Below are positions 22,092 through 34,469 of a stretch of 64,000 nt of DNA, in pieces. Origin of the DNA: Lasiosphaeris hirsuta. Taxonomy: Eukaryota > Ascomycota > Sordariomycetes > Sordariales > Lasiosphaeriaceae. The notes beneath the pieces are model-generated. The model saw nothing but the letters and a program-made list of their open reading frames with translations, did not search any database and was not told the DNA's origin. The stretch is from the NCBI GenBank assembly GCA_030549175.1, contig JAUKUA010000005.1:1116001-1180000 (forward strand). The letters run 5' to 3'. Both the position numbers and the translations under genes were made by a program. Within the stretch, counting starts at the first letter, position 1; the number at the start of each line of letters is the position of its first letter.

Positions 22092-25000
22092 CGAAATGGC
22101 TTTCAAACGCAGCAACGGAGTGTCTGCGGCGCTGGAGCTCTCGCACTGACAGATGGGATTGCCAGGGCGGTTCCGTATCTGGCATCATACCACAGGATCG
22201 CGACATGGAGCCAATTCGCAACTGGCCATCCTGCCATGTGTCCTCGTCGGCACCACAACCCTGCCTTTTCCCTTCTTCCAGTCCCCGTCTTTTCTGCTGC
22301 CTGTTTCGAGCCTCGAGCCGTACCGGGTATACGGAGGACATATGCTACATCGAGGGAGAGCCTCGACTCAAACTGCCTCGAATGGATGCAAGCGGCAGTC
22401 CTGCAAACACGTACCCGGGTGTTGCAGGTATCCATTCACTGCGCAGATATATAGGCATTTCCCACACATTCGGGGCAAACCAGCATCGTGGTACCCCCTC
22501 CTGGATGCGCGCAAAGAAGTGAGCCGCTCGCGGTTCATGCCCGTCAACACCGGCTGCCATGGCTACGCGGCCTTAGTGGGCGTCGCAGTAGCTGACTAAG
22601 CGCTGCTCTGCTCTGGAGGAGCATGCGATATACACATAGCCGGTCGCCCTGATGGTGTTATAGCTCTAGGTAAAACTTTATTTGAAAATGGTATTGGAGA
22701 TGGGATTGTAGCGTAGATCAAGGCGGTCTGGTCTGCACTGATCAACCGGCATATCGGGAAGGCCACGGCTTGGCTTCTGGAAGCCTGCGATGGAGCTGGA
22801 CATGGAGCCATGTCAAGGATATATTGAACTGGCCCCGGTGAACCGCGTGAACCATGTTAGTGTAGGCCGAAGTCAATGCGAGGGATAGCTCTGCGGTGAA
22901 ATAGGAGAGCGATGGTGCCGCGCGCTGAGAGACAGCCGTGACAGCCCCACAGCGTCGTCGATGGGCGTCTCGAGCCGCTCCCTCCTCAATCCCCTTTTTG
23001 AAGTGGACTGCATAACCCGGCGTCGACCTGTTTAAGATGTGTGCTAACTCTGAATCATGCTAGCGACCAGAGAACCGGCAGACTGCGCCGAACCAATCAG
23101 ACACGGCGAGAGGTATCTCCCAGAACCTGAAACGTCCCCAAGAAGTGCCCCCTTGCCCTGCGGGTCGAGTTGCCCTGTTTGCCATGCCTTTTTGCTGCCC
23201 ACCAGCTGCCCTCCCATCACACTTCTCTCGTAACCTGAGTAGCAGATTGCTGCATTGCTGCATCACTGCAAACTGCCATCGCTCGAGCACCGCTAGCACC
23301 AGAGGATGTCGCAGCGCTCCGACTGGCCAGCAGCAGCGAACCTCACAGCCAAGCATGGCTGACGATCGCGATAACTAACCGCCCACACAGCTATGTCGGG
23401 TATGTCCAAATTGTTTTATCGAGTGAGGGAACAGTGGATGTCAAATCCGCCTCAGGTAAATTGGAACTGCCCATCGTGTCGTGCAATAGTAATACTACCT
23501 TAAGGCAGTCTGAGGAACTGCGCACTCACTTTCCCGCATTACCTAAGACAGAGAGGATGGAATTCGAGTTTGACCTCTAGCAAACCTTACCCCAGATCCC
23601 GAACATGCAAATTCGCAGTCACGTATTCAGGCTGGAGCACCAGAGGAGAACCAAAGTGTGTGCGCTCCCCTGCTTTGCGGCTTGGGGCTGGAGCGCCGAA
23701 CTGACGCCAGTCTCGGCGATAGTCGGGGCAAGAATAGGGGTGAACGACCGACAGCTGCATGACGCTTCCTCTGTCTCCCTCACCTTCTCCCTCCGCCGGG
23801 TTGAGCCTGTGATGAGCCTGTGACCGAATCTCACACTGGGAATCGGATCATTCTTCGGTCAGGGATGCAGAGCTCAGACTGCATAGATAGACCTGTCATG
23901 GTTATTTGTTTACCTTCACGAAAATTCAGCCGTGGTGAGACTTCATGTCGAGTTACTTGCTACTTGCCTCATAGGATATAGGTGAGCCAACTGACCAACT
24001 GCTGCAGGCTTGCAGGTGACATTCCAACCCACCTAAGGGACTGGATAATACAGGGTTCTTCAAAATCACACCAGGTGCCACGCAACCAGACATCAGCTCG
24101 CTATTTCTGACCTTTGGAGCTTGGAGGGAGAGACGTGGTTGCAGTTTTGACGCTTTAAGCCCGGGCCCGAGTTACTACAAATCCAAGCCAGAGAAAGCTA
24201 AAAGGAGGCAAGTGGATATCATGAGAGCAGACGAACAGCCCCAGATGACGAAGCCGCGTAAGATCTAAACCAGCATACGTAAGTTGACCAACATCGAGCT
24301 AGATGGCACTACCCCAGAGGACGGGAGTGACACGGAGGAGCAAGCCACACCTTCCTTCTATTCTTGGCCCTAGGCGGCCCGAGGGACAGAGTGCCAGGAT
24401 CTTCAGCGCCACGGTCAACGGGAGCACATGGGTGGCGGCTGATATCTTTCAGTTGTGGGCACCATCCGCCAACTGCATGCTATCTCTGTCAGCCAGGTAC
24501 TCACTAGCACCTACACATCTGCTCCACTATCCGACAACATCGATCTTGCCGTTGTGTAATGTCTACGTTACTAACCACCCACCGTCTCCCGTCACTCCCT
24601 CCGCGTGTGTGGCACCGACAAGGCAATAGAGTCAAGAGAGACGAGCCAGGGCGTCTCGCGCTCGCCCTTTCCCTCCCGGGAGACCAGATAGCAAGCCACA
24701 TTCTGCAGGTCATCCCATCCATTTACCAAAAGACGAAAGACACGGGGGTCAGAGACACCAAGAATGAGGTTTTGACCACAGTCATGGGTCTCCCGTCTAC
24801 ACCAGAAGCGGACATGACTGCGGGCATTTTCTGCTTGCATGAACTTGCAGCAGGAGCAGCCGTATCCCGGCTGATGCATCATGGCTGGTCACCGGGATGT
24901 GGCTTGCATTCCGGTTATCTCCCTGAGATGCCCTGTAACTAGGCTAGAGAAGAGCGCGGGCCGGTTGGAGTTCTGTTAGGACAGGCCTGGCGGTTTTCAA

Positions 25001-25507
25001 AGCGGCGCGCTCGGCTCCGCTTGGTGACCTAGTTTTGCTCCCATGGGCTTGGGCCGAGTCTTGAATTGGAGCGGTTCCGTTGTTGCGAGATAGATGCAGG
25101 ACGGATAGATCGATGAAAGAAACCGGGACACTTGAAGCTATGCTCGATACACAAAGAGCCTCGCACCAGTCGTCTCACGGGGAAATGATGGAGACTGTGA
25201 ACCATTTTGCCATTGAGCTTTTGCTTGCCATCGCTGCTGCATTGCCTGGGAGGAGCACCACCATCGAACAAAGAGAGAACCAATGGATACATGCATGGAT
25301 CGGGCTTCAGGAGACCAACATGGCAATGACACTATGCTGAAAGATCAATGGTCGAGGACCACCGAGTCCTGAAGCTGCTGGGTTTTGATTTTTTTGGATA
25401 AAGGAATAGAGAATGAGAAAGGAGGAATCGTTCTGAAAGCTGGAGGCTCCCGGTCTGACTCCAGCCCAAGTCTGAGTAAGGGCTTGAGCTCGAGCTCCTT
25501 TTCTTCC

Positions 25508-25532
25508 TTTTTTTTTTTTTTTTTTTTTTTTT
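25508..25532 (+). repeat. Run of 25 T
   Basis: Uninterrupted T tract downstream of cla4 (A tract on the cla4 strand, about 550 bp beyond its stop). It may be a nucleosome-depleting dA:dT tract, or an old poly(A) left by a retroposition event. No retrotransposon sequence is visible beside it. Confidence 0.85.
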
Positions 25533-26083
25533 GGACGTTGCATTCCAACGTGCCGTCATCACATACATGATGCGTTTAGGACTGAGTTTGTCAAGAACAG
25601 TGTGTAAGCTATGGGCTACTATACAATGCCACGAAATCCGGAGCTCCATACCTTAGTGGTCGTGGCCTTTCACTGTCGCTCCCTTAAACCATGCTAGATC
25701 TTTCAGTTCTTCAGTAATGCTACCGTACCTGACTCGGTTCTTAGGAGTAAACCCTCCAAACTACAGAAAGAAATATAAATTGAGCTCAGAAAAAAGCTTG
25801 ACCACCAACCAACCGATCCCCTTTCCGTAAAACGCCAGGATTCTTTCCCTTTCCCTAGGTAAACAAGCACAAGAGAAGAAGAAGGGGACAAACAACAACA
25901 AAAACAACAGAAAAAAGGGTAATATGCTTCAGGTCCCCTCAGCCCACTCCATGCCTGCCAGATTTCGTTTCCTTTCCCTCTACCCAGACATCCAAAGCCT
26001 CACTTCCCTTTTCACTTCATCCTTACTAGATAGATATTATCGAGAGGATGGTATATTTTCTCTCCCCGCTATCCACTCACCCT

Positions 26084-28959
26084 CTACTTGGCTGTCCTCT
26101 TGAACGCCAGAAGCTCCGCCAGACTTCCTAGCGGGCAGCCGTGCTTCAAGAAATCATGCTGTAGAAGCTCCCGAGCAGACGCACGGCTCTTTACGTCGAC
26201 ACACAAGCACACTGACAGGAACGCCTTCAGCTCCTTGCTGAGTTTCTCGGGTTTCTTGAGACGAGGCGTTCCGTTGGTGGCGATCAGGTAGAGAGCCTTG
26301 AGCGGCTCCTCGTTCAGGTAAGGCGGCTCTGACTCGATCATCTCAATGGCCATAATACCCAGCGACCAGATATCGACCTTCGGGCCGTACTCCTTTTGCT
26401 TGACGACCTCAGGAGCCATCCAGTAAGGCGTGCCGACCATAGTCGCTCGCTTTGACTTGGTTTCGGTAAGCTTGGCGCAGAAACCGAAATCGGCTGTCAG
26501 GGAGTTAGCAACGGTTCGCATCAACATTTTATTTTTGAAGTTTTCAACATACTGATCTTGACGTTTCCACGAGCATCTAGAAGAACGTTGTCGCTCTTGA
26601 TATCACGATGGATAATATTTTGGGAGTGAAGATGCTCCAGTCCCTGGCATGTCTATTATGGAGTTAGCCATGCGATTCGGAGCAAAGGTTGCCGTGTGAC
26701 TTACCTCTAGACAAATGGTTGAAATCTGCTCCTCCGTGATGACGGGGTTGTTATCAATGACATCAGTCAATGCACCGCCCTCCATGTACTCCATGACAAC
26801 CCAGAGCTCAGTGTTGTTGTTCCGAAGGAAAGCGTCTAGGAAATTGACAATGTTGGGGTGCTTATTATCCTTCATGACCATAATTTCGTTGACGATCAAC
26901 TCCTTCCTTGGTTGGTGCGCGAGGTCCATTTGCTTGATGGCAACAAGGTCGGTGCCACCCTTCGCGACATTGGACCCTGGGATATTCGCCCTCGGGTTGA
27001 CCTTTGCAACATACACGGACCCGGATGCGCCCTGACCAATCTTCTTCTGCTTCGAGTATATCGAAGTAGGATCTTTCTTGGACACAACTTCCTTCAACTT
27101 CGCCATAACCTCATTCTCTGTCATCGTCGACATGCGCACATCTTGCTTGCGCTCCGAGGGGGGCGGCTTGGACGTCAGGGCCGCCTCAGCAGCCTTGACG
27201 GGATCTTGTGCTGCTGGCTTGGCGACATTTAAAGGCTTGACAGGCGCGGGTAGCCGCGAGGGAGGCTGCACTGGTTGTTGCGCGTTGGGGGCTCGTGAAG
27301 ATGGCGCTGCACCGTTGGGATAACGGGAAGGGGCGGAGCCGCCACTTGGCTGATCAGGCCGGGGAGCCCTCTGGGCTTGCGATTGGAGGGAAGCATTGTT
27401 AACAGAGCTGGGCTGCTGTCCCATAGGCGGGCGAGACGAAGCAGCAGTGCTTGACGGTGGGGGAGGGGCAGGCCTCTGGGCTCTGAGAGACTGGGCCTGC
27501 GGGGCCTTGGGAGCCGCCCGGCTTGGGTTGAACCTATCCGCGGGAGCTGGCGAAGAGGAGCTGTAACCACCGCCAATCTCTTGCTGAGCGAGTGGCGTCT
27601 TTGTCTTGGGAATCGATGCGTTATAGGCCTCCATATCCCGACGATTTTGCTCCTCTATCTCTTGCCGCTCCATCTCTCTCATCCGCTGCTCCTCCCGGCT
27701 ACGGTCGGCGGAGACGTAGGTGGGCGAATCGGAGCCATAGTTCGAGTTTTGTGTCTGCGTACGTTGCAGCTGGGCATCGCCTGGTGATTGCTGACGGGGA
27801 GAGTTGTTGCTTTGTTGCGGGGGCGAATTGGCCGTGTAATAGCTCGGGTTACGTTGAATTGGCTGCACAGGACGAGGCGGGGCTACATTGTTTCCGCTGG
27901 TGTAACCCAGCTGTTTGTTCTGCATACTGCTCGCCGGCGGTGTCGCTGTGAGGCTTGGATACTGCGCCGGGTTCTCCGCACGCTTCGTGAGATCCGAGTA
28001 GAAGTTGAGCACTTCGAAAACCGCCTGGGGGTTTTCCTCATAGTCCTCCTTGGTGATGGCCGACGATGATAGTAGCTTGGCCCACTCTGGGGGCAATCCG
28101 GTGAACCCGCCCGACTGAGGGTCGAAGCCGACGTGAACGTCGTGGGCGAAGTTGGTCGGGTTGCTCACTCCACCCATACCAGGGCAGCGAGCATAGATGA
28201 AGTCAATCCACTCGTAGAGGTCGTCGTCGGACTTGACACGGATCTGGAGAATCTTGACACCATTGTCGTCCTCGCCAGGGCTCGTGGAGGCGCCATTTGC
28301 CTGCCGCTTGATCTCAAATATGGTGCCTGCGGCTTCGACTCGGCCAACACTGATGACATCTTTGAGATAGAGGGTATAGGAAACCTTGGCGTTCTCACCC
28401 TTGTGGAAATCTAGCGACTCTTTCCGTAGGATGAGGAGCTTATTCTTCCAGGGGTTGATAAAGTTCTTGCTTTCCTTCACGTTCGCCCAGCCCTGCTTGA
28501 TGACAGCTAAACCGCCGAGACCATCGGTGCCGGATGCCTGGCGCGAGATTGGGAGAGCAATGGTCGAGCCACTGTATGTGCTGGTAGCGGGGGAGCGCAG
28601 ACTGAGGTTTGACATGCTGCCTGGGAGGTTCGTGTTGGGTGTGAGACCAAGGCGAGGCTTCTCGGTAGGAGGCCGGGGCGCAGGACCGGGATTCATAAAC
28701 TGCCCATTCGTATAAATACTGATCAGGCCAAGGATGTCAGCTTCTATGGCATATTTCGAGAGGTCGACAGAGATAAATTTTCGAGAGTCAATCAGTGTGC
28801 GGCAAAGCACCCCATTTGCAGCGCTGTGCGTCGTTGCTAGAGGCGCTGGGGATGGACAAAGCCGGAACCCGAGTGCGTCGTCCTGTGACGGGGTGGGGGA
28901 TCGTTCAGGGTGAATAGTCCGCATAGGAAGGGGGTTTCATACCTATTTTGCGTTGCCAT
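26084..28959 (-). CDS. cla4: p21-activated protein kinase CLA4 (PH-CRIB-Ser/Thr kinase)
   Basis: Model: exons 28959-28943 (17 nt), 28718-26705, 26652-26553, 26493-26084; 846 residues, stop TAG. The N-terminus becomes [20 protein letters not shown] domain lies at about 77-184, a CRIB/PBD Cdc42-binding motif at about 190-222 ([15 protein letters not shown]), a P/Q/S-rich linker follows, and the kinase starts near 558. The kinase has the glycine loop [18 protein letters not shown] lysine, HRDIKSDN catalytic loop, TDFGFCA and the activation segment [16 protein letters not shown]4-class kinases act with Cdc42/Rac in polarity, septation and hyphal growth. Intron 1 (224 nt) follows five codons plus two bases. 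Introns 2 (52 nt) and 3 (59 nt) interrupt the kinase, and without them the catalytic loop is lost. Branches are GCTAAC, and all phases close. The first exon is inferred from donor quality and phase and is the least certain part. Confidence 0.93.
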
Positions 28960-31900
28960 TTTGGCGGCGCAGGCGAAAAGGAATTATGCCACTGGTGGGA
29001 TATTATTGAGAGTGATGCTCTCGGTGTTTGTGGCCACAGAAAGGACCTGTGGGCGGGGGGGTTTAATAGGAGCCCGAATGAGACTGGCTGCAATGCAGGC
29101 TCACCGATGTGACCGATGGATGGCGATGGCGGGAGTGGAGTGCAATCCAAACAGTAATGCGAAGAGTGACTGTTGACTAGGTATTAATTGCAAATCGGCG
29201 GAATACACACGGCGCGGAGAGTCGTCGAAGCCCAGTCAATTGGCAACGGCCGAGCCGATCGCGAGGAGAAGCGACCGAAGGTCGGCTCAAACAAGGTCGA
29301 ACGGCTCGCGAAAGAGTGATAGCCACATAGGGATTCGATGACACGGAATATCGAATATCAGCTATCGAGCTGGCTCACGGGGTGCGAGGTGTGTGATGTA
29401 GGTTGCACGGGTTGTAGTCGAAGTCGTGGCCAAGGATGGGTGACTTTGGGTCAGGGCGGTCAGTCGTCAGTTGCCAGTCGAGGGTTGGTTGGTGTGTCCT
29501 GGCGCCCGTCGAGCCTGTGGCTTGCGATGAAAGGAAGACGGCGGCGGGCAAACCTCGAGGTGTCTCGGAACCGTGCCTAGACAAGCAGAGGCAGTTGATG
29601 AAGACAGGAAACCTTGGGAAGGCTGTCATACAGTTTAGGGGAAGCTGAACGACAAAACATGAAAAGGGTTGCCAGTTGCTGGAGGCAGGGTGCCTGTGGA
29701 TCTCAGAAGGGATGGACGCACCACAGCAGGCACACCAGCACACTTGGCTAGGCCCCAGGCCGTACACTCAAAGGCTAGACACTGGTGGGGAACGGGGTAT
29801 GCACATACAGGGTATACAGGGCACAAAGGGGAGGGGTAATGCGCTCTTCTGGGCAGGTTGGCCAGTCAGGCTTTGACGCGGAATGGATGCAATTTTTAAG
29901 CCTCCCCGGACGGGCTAGGTCGGTACGAGGGTTCCCCTACAGCCTGAGCGGGTGGATAGTGTAGCTTGTTAGCGACATGAGGAGGGGTCCTAAGGCCCCC
30001 TGTCTAGGATCAAGACCCTGGCGAGCCTGGCCGAGGGGCATTCGCTGAAGAGAGATTGGCTACTCCAAGCGCGACGCCCCGCAACCACCACAAGTTTGAG
30101 ATTCTTCAACACTGCAGCTTGCAACTGGGCTGGCAGTTCACGCTGGGCTGAAGCGTGCTGGCTTGTCGATCTTTTTCTTTCACTGCGAGGATGGCATTCT
30201 GGTTCTTATCGCTTCTCGGGACTGCCTGTCTGACCTGTGGGCGTCGCCGACTGAATCAGGACGGGGTCGTGACTCGAGTCCGAGGGCAACTTTGACGGCC
30301 ATCAAAACGGCGCCTGCACCCTTTCTACGACAAAGAAGACCTAGGTTCCGAGACGGCGCCTGGGATTCACATATCTGACTGTGTCTAGGCCTACAGCATC
30401 ACTGGCGACAACCGGGGCATATGCCGCCCAGGAGATCTAGGAGGCTGTGCAGATTTCACACAAAGAACCCAGATGCACCAGTCCGCCTTCGCGCCCGTTT
30501 TAAACCTGTCGCTTGTTCCTCCAGCGGGCCCGGCTTGGCAGGGCCTGTCGCGCCCGCCGTGCCGGCAGCCCGAGCGGGCTTCTTCATGCCTTTTCCGCCA
30601 ACTACAGCAGTAGAGCCGTCGTTTCAAGAACTTCCACTCAGACACCTGCGTAAACACGCGCAAACACCAACGCAAGGCTAGCGCCGGCTCATCCCGGCTC
30701 ATCCTTCTTTGCTAGACTTGCTGAACTCGCTTCCCTAACTCACCAAGCTTGCGTTTGTCATATAATAACCATAGGTGCCAGGCATTGGAGAGGCACGGCG
30801 TCATTGGACGTCCCGGCCAGAGGACTTGATCGGGAAACTGTGTGAGAAAGGGACAAGCAGTTGCAACACCTCAGCCACCCACTCTTCCCTTCGACCAGCT
30901 ATGCAAAAAAAAACCGCATTGGGGCACTAGCAGGCGGGCGGAAGGACATGTACGGGTTCTCGAGACTTGCGAATTAGCCGCGCACATGGATCGACACGAC
31001 GCGACAGAGCCCATTCCGGCTCAGGGCACATCCATCCAATGTTCCATCTTTCCATCTCTACTGCCTCACAGCTTGCCTCGCTCCTCCTGCCAGTCCATTC
31101 ACGCATCTCAACGTGGAAAATGGATTACGTCCTCGTCAGGCGGGTTCGCGCAACCAAATGTTGGACCACAAGTCGTTGGCAAGTCGTCGTGTGCGCATGT
31201 GGGAGTATGTGTCCACCCGTGGAGACCCCGATTCGAAACAAACGGATGAGTGGTGTCCTTTGCCTCTGCCCTCTGTCCGCCAGCCCCTGTCGTTCGGGAC
31301 CCCTGTTCCCCACCTCCCATCCCACCACCTCCAGCTCACCCCCTCCTCGCAAAGGCCCTCGAGCCCCTCCGTGAGCCCCCTCTCTAGGTCAGCGCGCTAT
31401 ACCTTGTTTCCAAATCTGGGCCCTGCAGCGTGTCGCAGGATATGGCTGGAATTGGAATACTATACCCTTCGCAGGACTGCACCCATTCGCCACCGTCCAT
31501 CCAGCGTTGCATTATTCTGATTGCTGCATCCCATGGGGCGGGCATAATCGCCTGATACTGACATTAACGATATCTCGTAGTCTTAAAATGCATAACAACT
31601 AGTAAATACTCACCCCCTATTTATAAAGCACCGCACTAGGCACGTAGCCACGCAGTCCCTTCCGCTGTGTAATCCCTCACACAACAGTTACCCCCATTAC
31701 TTGATTCGAGAATACCACATCTTAGCCCCCAAGTATAGAATAGTCTCCCTTGACTAAGCGCAACAAGGCTGCAGGCAACTTGCACGACGCACAACCCAAA
31801 GGGCTGTCCCCAGAAAACTTGACGTAAGGCTTGACGAAGAGATTGGATGGGTCTTCTATATTCAAGCGATGCTCCGTCTCTTAAAACATCCCGTAGATCT

Positions 31901-32240
31901 ATGGTGCCTTGCCTTAGTCAGTGCGCGAAAGCACATGCGGAAAAGTTACCATCGGTGGCGAGAAAGTGCATCGGTTTTATGACGGCCAACTTTCTTGTAA
32001 GGCACCTAAAAGGGGACTGGCGGGCCGTGTTGTCTTGGGTAGAGCGTCTGAAAAGGCCCAAGTGATTTGCAATCCAAGTACTGAAAGCATTCTAGAAGTC
32101 TATTGAACCTCCTAATCAAGCTACTCTACCTAGTCTTGCGAGGGGTTACAGCATCTCGCTGTCTATGGTTCTCACCTCGTTGAGCCTGTATTCCCACCCG
32201 AAAGGTTATAGGATTATCCCTCACCTGACCCATACACCTT
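28960..32240. other. 3.3-kb spacer between cla4 and the glycyl-tRNA synthetase gene
   Basis: Includes the cla4 promoter and leader (left) and the GlyRS 3' region (right). A short AT-rich stretch lies around 31560-31640. No coding family, tRNA or repeat element is recognised. Open frames are at most 135 codons and overlap on several strands and frames, as expected by chance. Confidence 0.5.
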
Positions 32241-34469
32241 TTAGCGGATCTCAACCTCCTGGCCCTCGAAGATGGGTAGCTCAGACTCAATATCAGCCCA
32301 AGACTTGCTGTGATCAACAAGCGACTTAACGGCAGCAACAATCTCATCCTCGCTGGCACGGACTTGCCGAGTGCTATCCCGCTCCCGTAGGGTGACTGAG
32401 CCGTCCTTGATTGTCTGGAAGTCGATTGTGATGCCGAAGGGGGTGCCGAGCTCGTCGTTTCTGCTGTAGCGCTTTCCAATGGTCGCCGACGAATCGTCGA
32501 TCCGGCTGGAAATACCAACAGTCCTCAGCTTTTGCGAGAGTTTGCGGATGAACGGAGCGAAGTCCTTGTTCGAGGATAGAGGCACAATAAGAACCTTTGT
32601 CGGGGCGACGGAAGGGGGGAAAGAGAGCACCTGGTGTAAAAAGTCAGTCTGGTTGTATGTCATAACACGGGAAACAGGGGCACTTACAGCACGCGCCTCA
32701 TCACCACCATCACTTGAGCGGGTCCAGTAGTTGTGCTCAATCAGGGAGTACAGTATTCTCCCAATACCGAAGGATGGCTCAATGACATTGGGTGTGTATT
32801 CCCGAACGTTCTCGGTCCGTGTGCGGTACTCGATCTTGAGAAGATCCTGGCCCACCTCGACCTTACCATCAGCAACACCGGGGACGTCAATGACGAAGTT
32901 GTCATTCGCCTCCAGATCCTTCGCAAACTTCTCGCGCTGCTCCTGGGTTGTGGCTAGGACGGCAGCCTCGACAGTCTTACCATCCTTCTTGAAAAAGGGG
33001 CCAAACTTCTTTTTTTCAATATCCACCTCCCACTCCCGAATGATCTTGGGCTCATCCAGACGCTCACGGACGATAAGCGGTGCGCCAGTCTTTTGGGAAT
33101 GAACAGACAGATCGTAAGCACTCCGATCGGCGCAACCAACACACTCTACCCAGCCATAGGAAGTCAGGAGCTCGGCATCCCAGCAGTCTGCCGCATAATG
33201 AGCCATTTCATTAGCCATGTGCTGGCGGAAACGAATCTTTGTCTGATCAACTCCGAGCTTCTTGAGGAATAGGTGAATACGAGCGAGGAAGTAGCCCAGA
33301 GTCTCGTTGTCAACAATACCTTCCGACACAGCCTTCCCAATCGGAACGTGCTTGACGGTGGTAAGACCCGAGAGCTGAGTGTGGCGGTCGAGGAGGGCCA
33401 ACTCAATAGTCTCAACCTCATGGAATCGGTGGTGCTTCTTGTTGCCCTCAGGGTCAACAAAGTGCTCAATTTCGGCCATGAGGAACTCGCGGACCCGGAG
33501 AAGACCAGCTCTGGGAGAGATCTCGTTGCGGTAGGACTTGCCAACGGAGGCGGAGGCGAACGGCATACCGCCGGTATTGAACTCCAGCAGCTTGGCAAAG
33601 TTGAGGAACTGACCCTGGGCTGTCTCGGGTCGGAGGTAGCCAGGAAGATTGCTGCTTGGGCCAATTGATGTCTGGAACATGAGATTGAACGCTACGGGAG
33701 GTGATGGCTGGGCGCCGGTGGCGGCGTTCCTCATGTCGTATTTCTTGATGAGATCGCCCAGCTGCTCGCCATTGTAGTTGTCAATTTTGGCCAGAATGCT
33801 CTCGTACTCCTTCACGACATCGTCTTCAAGCTTGACTGCCGCCTGACCCTTGGTCTTCTTCTTCTTCTTCTTGGCATCGGCCTCCTCCTTCTCCTCGATC
33901 TTCTCGCCGCGCGCCTCCTTGTCGCCTCTCAGCCTCGTCTCAAGGACGTCCTCGACGAAGTGGTCGGCACGGAGAATCTCGCCGTTCTTAGGGTCTTTGC
34001 ACATCCAGTCGGCAAACTTATCGACGTGGCCACTGGTCTTGAGAACGTCATGGGGCGTCAAGACACTGCAGTCGACCTCGAGCATGTCCTCCTCCAGGAT
34101 GAAGTGCTTCCGCCATATGTCGATGATGTTGGCCTGCAGGGCGCAACCAGGCGGGCCATAGTCGTAAAGACCCGAAACACCGCCGTATATCTCGAAGGAG
34201 GGGGTGTAGAACATGCGCCGGCGCAGAATTGAGTCAAGCACATTCCTGTCGAGGGGCTGGCCCTTGAGGGTGGTGGCCGTGGTGGTCATGATGGGCTTCT
34301 TTTTCGCCTGGTGGACGATGAATCGGTGGTGTGGGGCAGAAACAGAGAAGGCTCGGATCGATGAGAAGACCGTCGAGGTCGCGGCGTGGTGGAGTTGAAG
34401 ATTGAATGCTTTGCCAACCAGGGGTGAGAGGAGGGAGGTATGCGGGAGAGGCTTCATTTGCCCAACCAT
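32241..34469 (-). CDS. grs1: Glycyl-tRNA synthetase, predicted dual mitochondrial/cytosolic
   Basis: Model: exons 34469-32688 and 32630-32241; 723 residues from the upstream ATG, stop TAA. It is an eukaryotic alpha2-type class II GlyRS that charges tRNA-Gly. Seen: the N-terminal region with RRRMFYTPSFEIYGG and GLYDYGPPG, a lysine-rich insertion (KKKKKKTKG), class II motif 2 (YRNEISPRAGLLRVREF), motif 3 (EPSFGIGRILY), and a C-terminal anticodon-binding domain (VLIVPLSSNKDFAPF...). The intron at 32631-32687 is 57 nt, stop-free and phase 0 (GTAAGT, CTGAC, ACCAG). Removing it joins DEARA to VLSFPPS. Two in-frame ATGs are informative. The one at 34469 starts a 60-residue leader rich in R, S, H and A with few acids (a mitochondrial targeting signature), and the one at 34289 starts MTTTATTLKG, the cytosolic form (663 residues). 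Another in-frame ATG at 34457 could also give the long form. Divergent from rpf1. Confidence 0.95.
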   Translation of the reverse strand: MVGQMKPLPHTSLLSPLVGKAFNLQLHHAATSTVFSSIRAFSVSAPHHRFIVHQAKKKPIMTTTATTLKGQPLDRNVLDSILRRRMFYTPSFEIYGGVSGLYDYGPPGCALQANIIDIWRKHFILEEDMLEVDCSVLTPHDVLKTSGHVDKFADWMCKDPKNGEILRADHFVEDVLETRLRGDKEARGEKIEEKEEADAKKKKKKTKGQAAVKLEDDVVKEYESILAKIDNYNGEQLGDLIKKYDMRNAATGAQPSPPVAFNLMFQTSIGPSSNLPGYLRPETAQGQFLNFAKLLEFNTGGMPFASASVGKSYRNEISPRAGLLRVREFLMAEIEHFVDPEGNKKHHRFHEVETIELALLDRHTQLSGLTTVKHVPIGKAVSEGIVDNETLGYFLARIHLFLKKLGVDQTKIRFRQHMANEMAHYAADCWDAELLTSYGWVECVGCADRSAYDLSVHSQKTGAPLIVRERLDEPKIIREWEVDIEKKKFGPFFKKDGKTVEAAVLATTQEQREKFAKDLEANDNFVIDVPGVADGKVEVGQDLLKIEYRTRTENVREYTPNVIEPSFGIGRILYSLIEHNYWTRSSDGGDEARAVSAPVSRVMTYNQTDFLHQVLSFPPSVAPTKVLIVPLSSNKDFAPFIRKLSQKLRTVGISSRIDDSSATIGKRYSRNDELGTPFGITIDFQTIKDGSVTLRERDSTRQVRASEDEIVAAVKSLVDHSKSWADIESELPIFEGQEVEIR
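32631..32687 (-). other. Predicted stop-free 57-nt intron in grs1
   Basis: Starts GTAAGT, has CTGAC 15-20 nt before the end, and ends ACACCAG. The length is a multiple of three with no stop, so the reading frame runs through. The 19 residues it would insert interrupt a conserved region just before the anticodon-binding domain. Confidence 0.88.

Larger units (their letters stand above)
20945..26083. other. 5.1-kb spacer without a supported gene
   Basis: The right end near 26083 should be the cla4 3' region, and the left end the PUF promoter and leader. Between them I see no protein family, tRNA or transposon. Visible simple structure: diverged CTGGCTG-rich repeats around 21880-22040 (including two copies of TGTCACTGGCTG), TGCTTGG repeats near 22068-22090, and a run of 25 T at 25508-25532. 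Open frames of 127-254 codons (for example 24559-24942 and 21758-22522, plus strand) have unstructured composition. A non-coding RNA or lineage-specific small gene cannot be excluded. Confidence 0.5.

Noticed and set aside
21758..22522. 254-codon frame upstream of the PUF gene
   Set aside because: Made largely of diverged CTGGCTG repeats, W/C/H-rich, overlapped by other frames of similar length.
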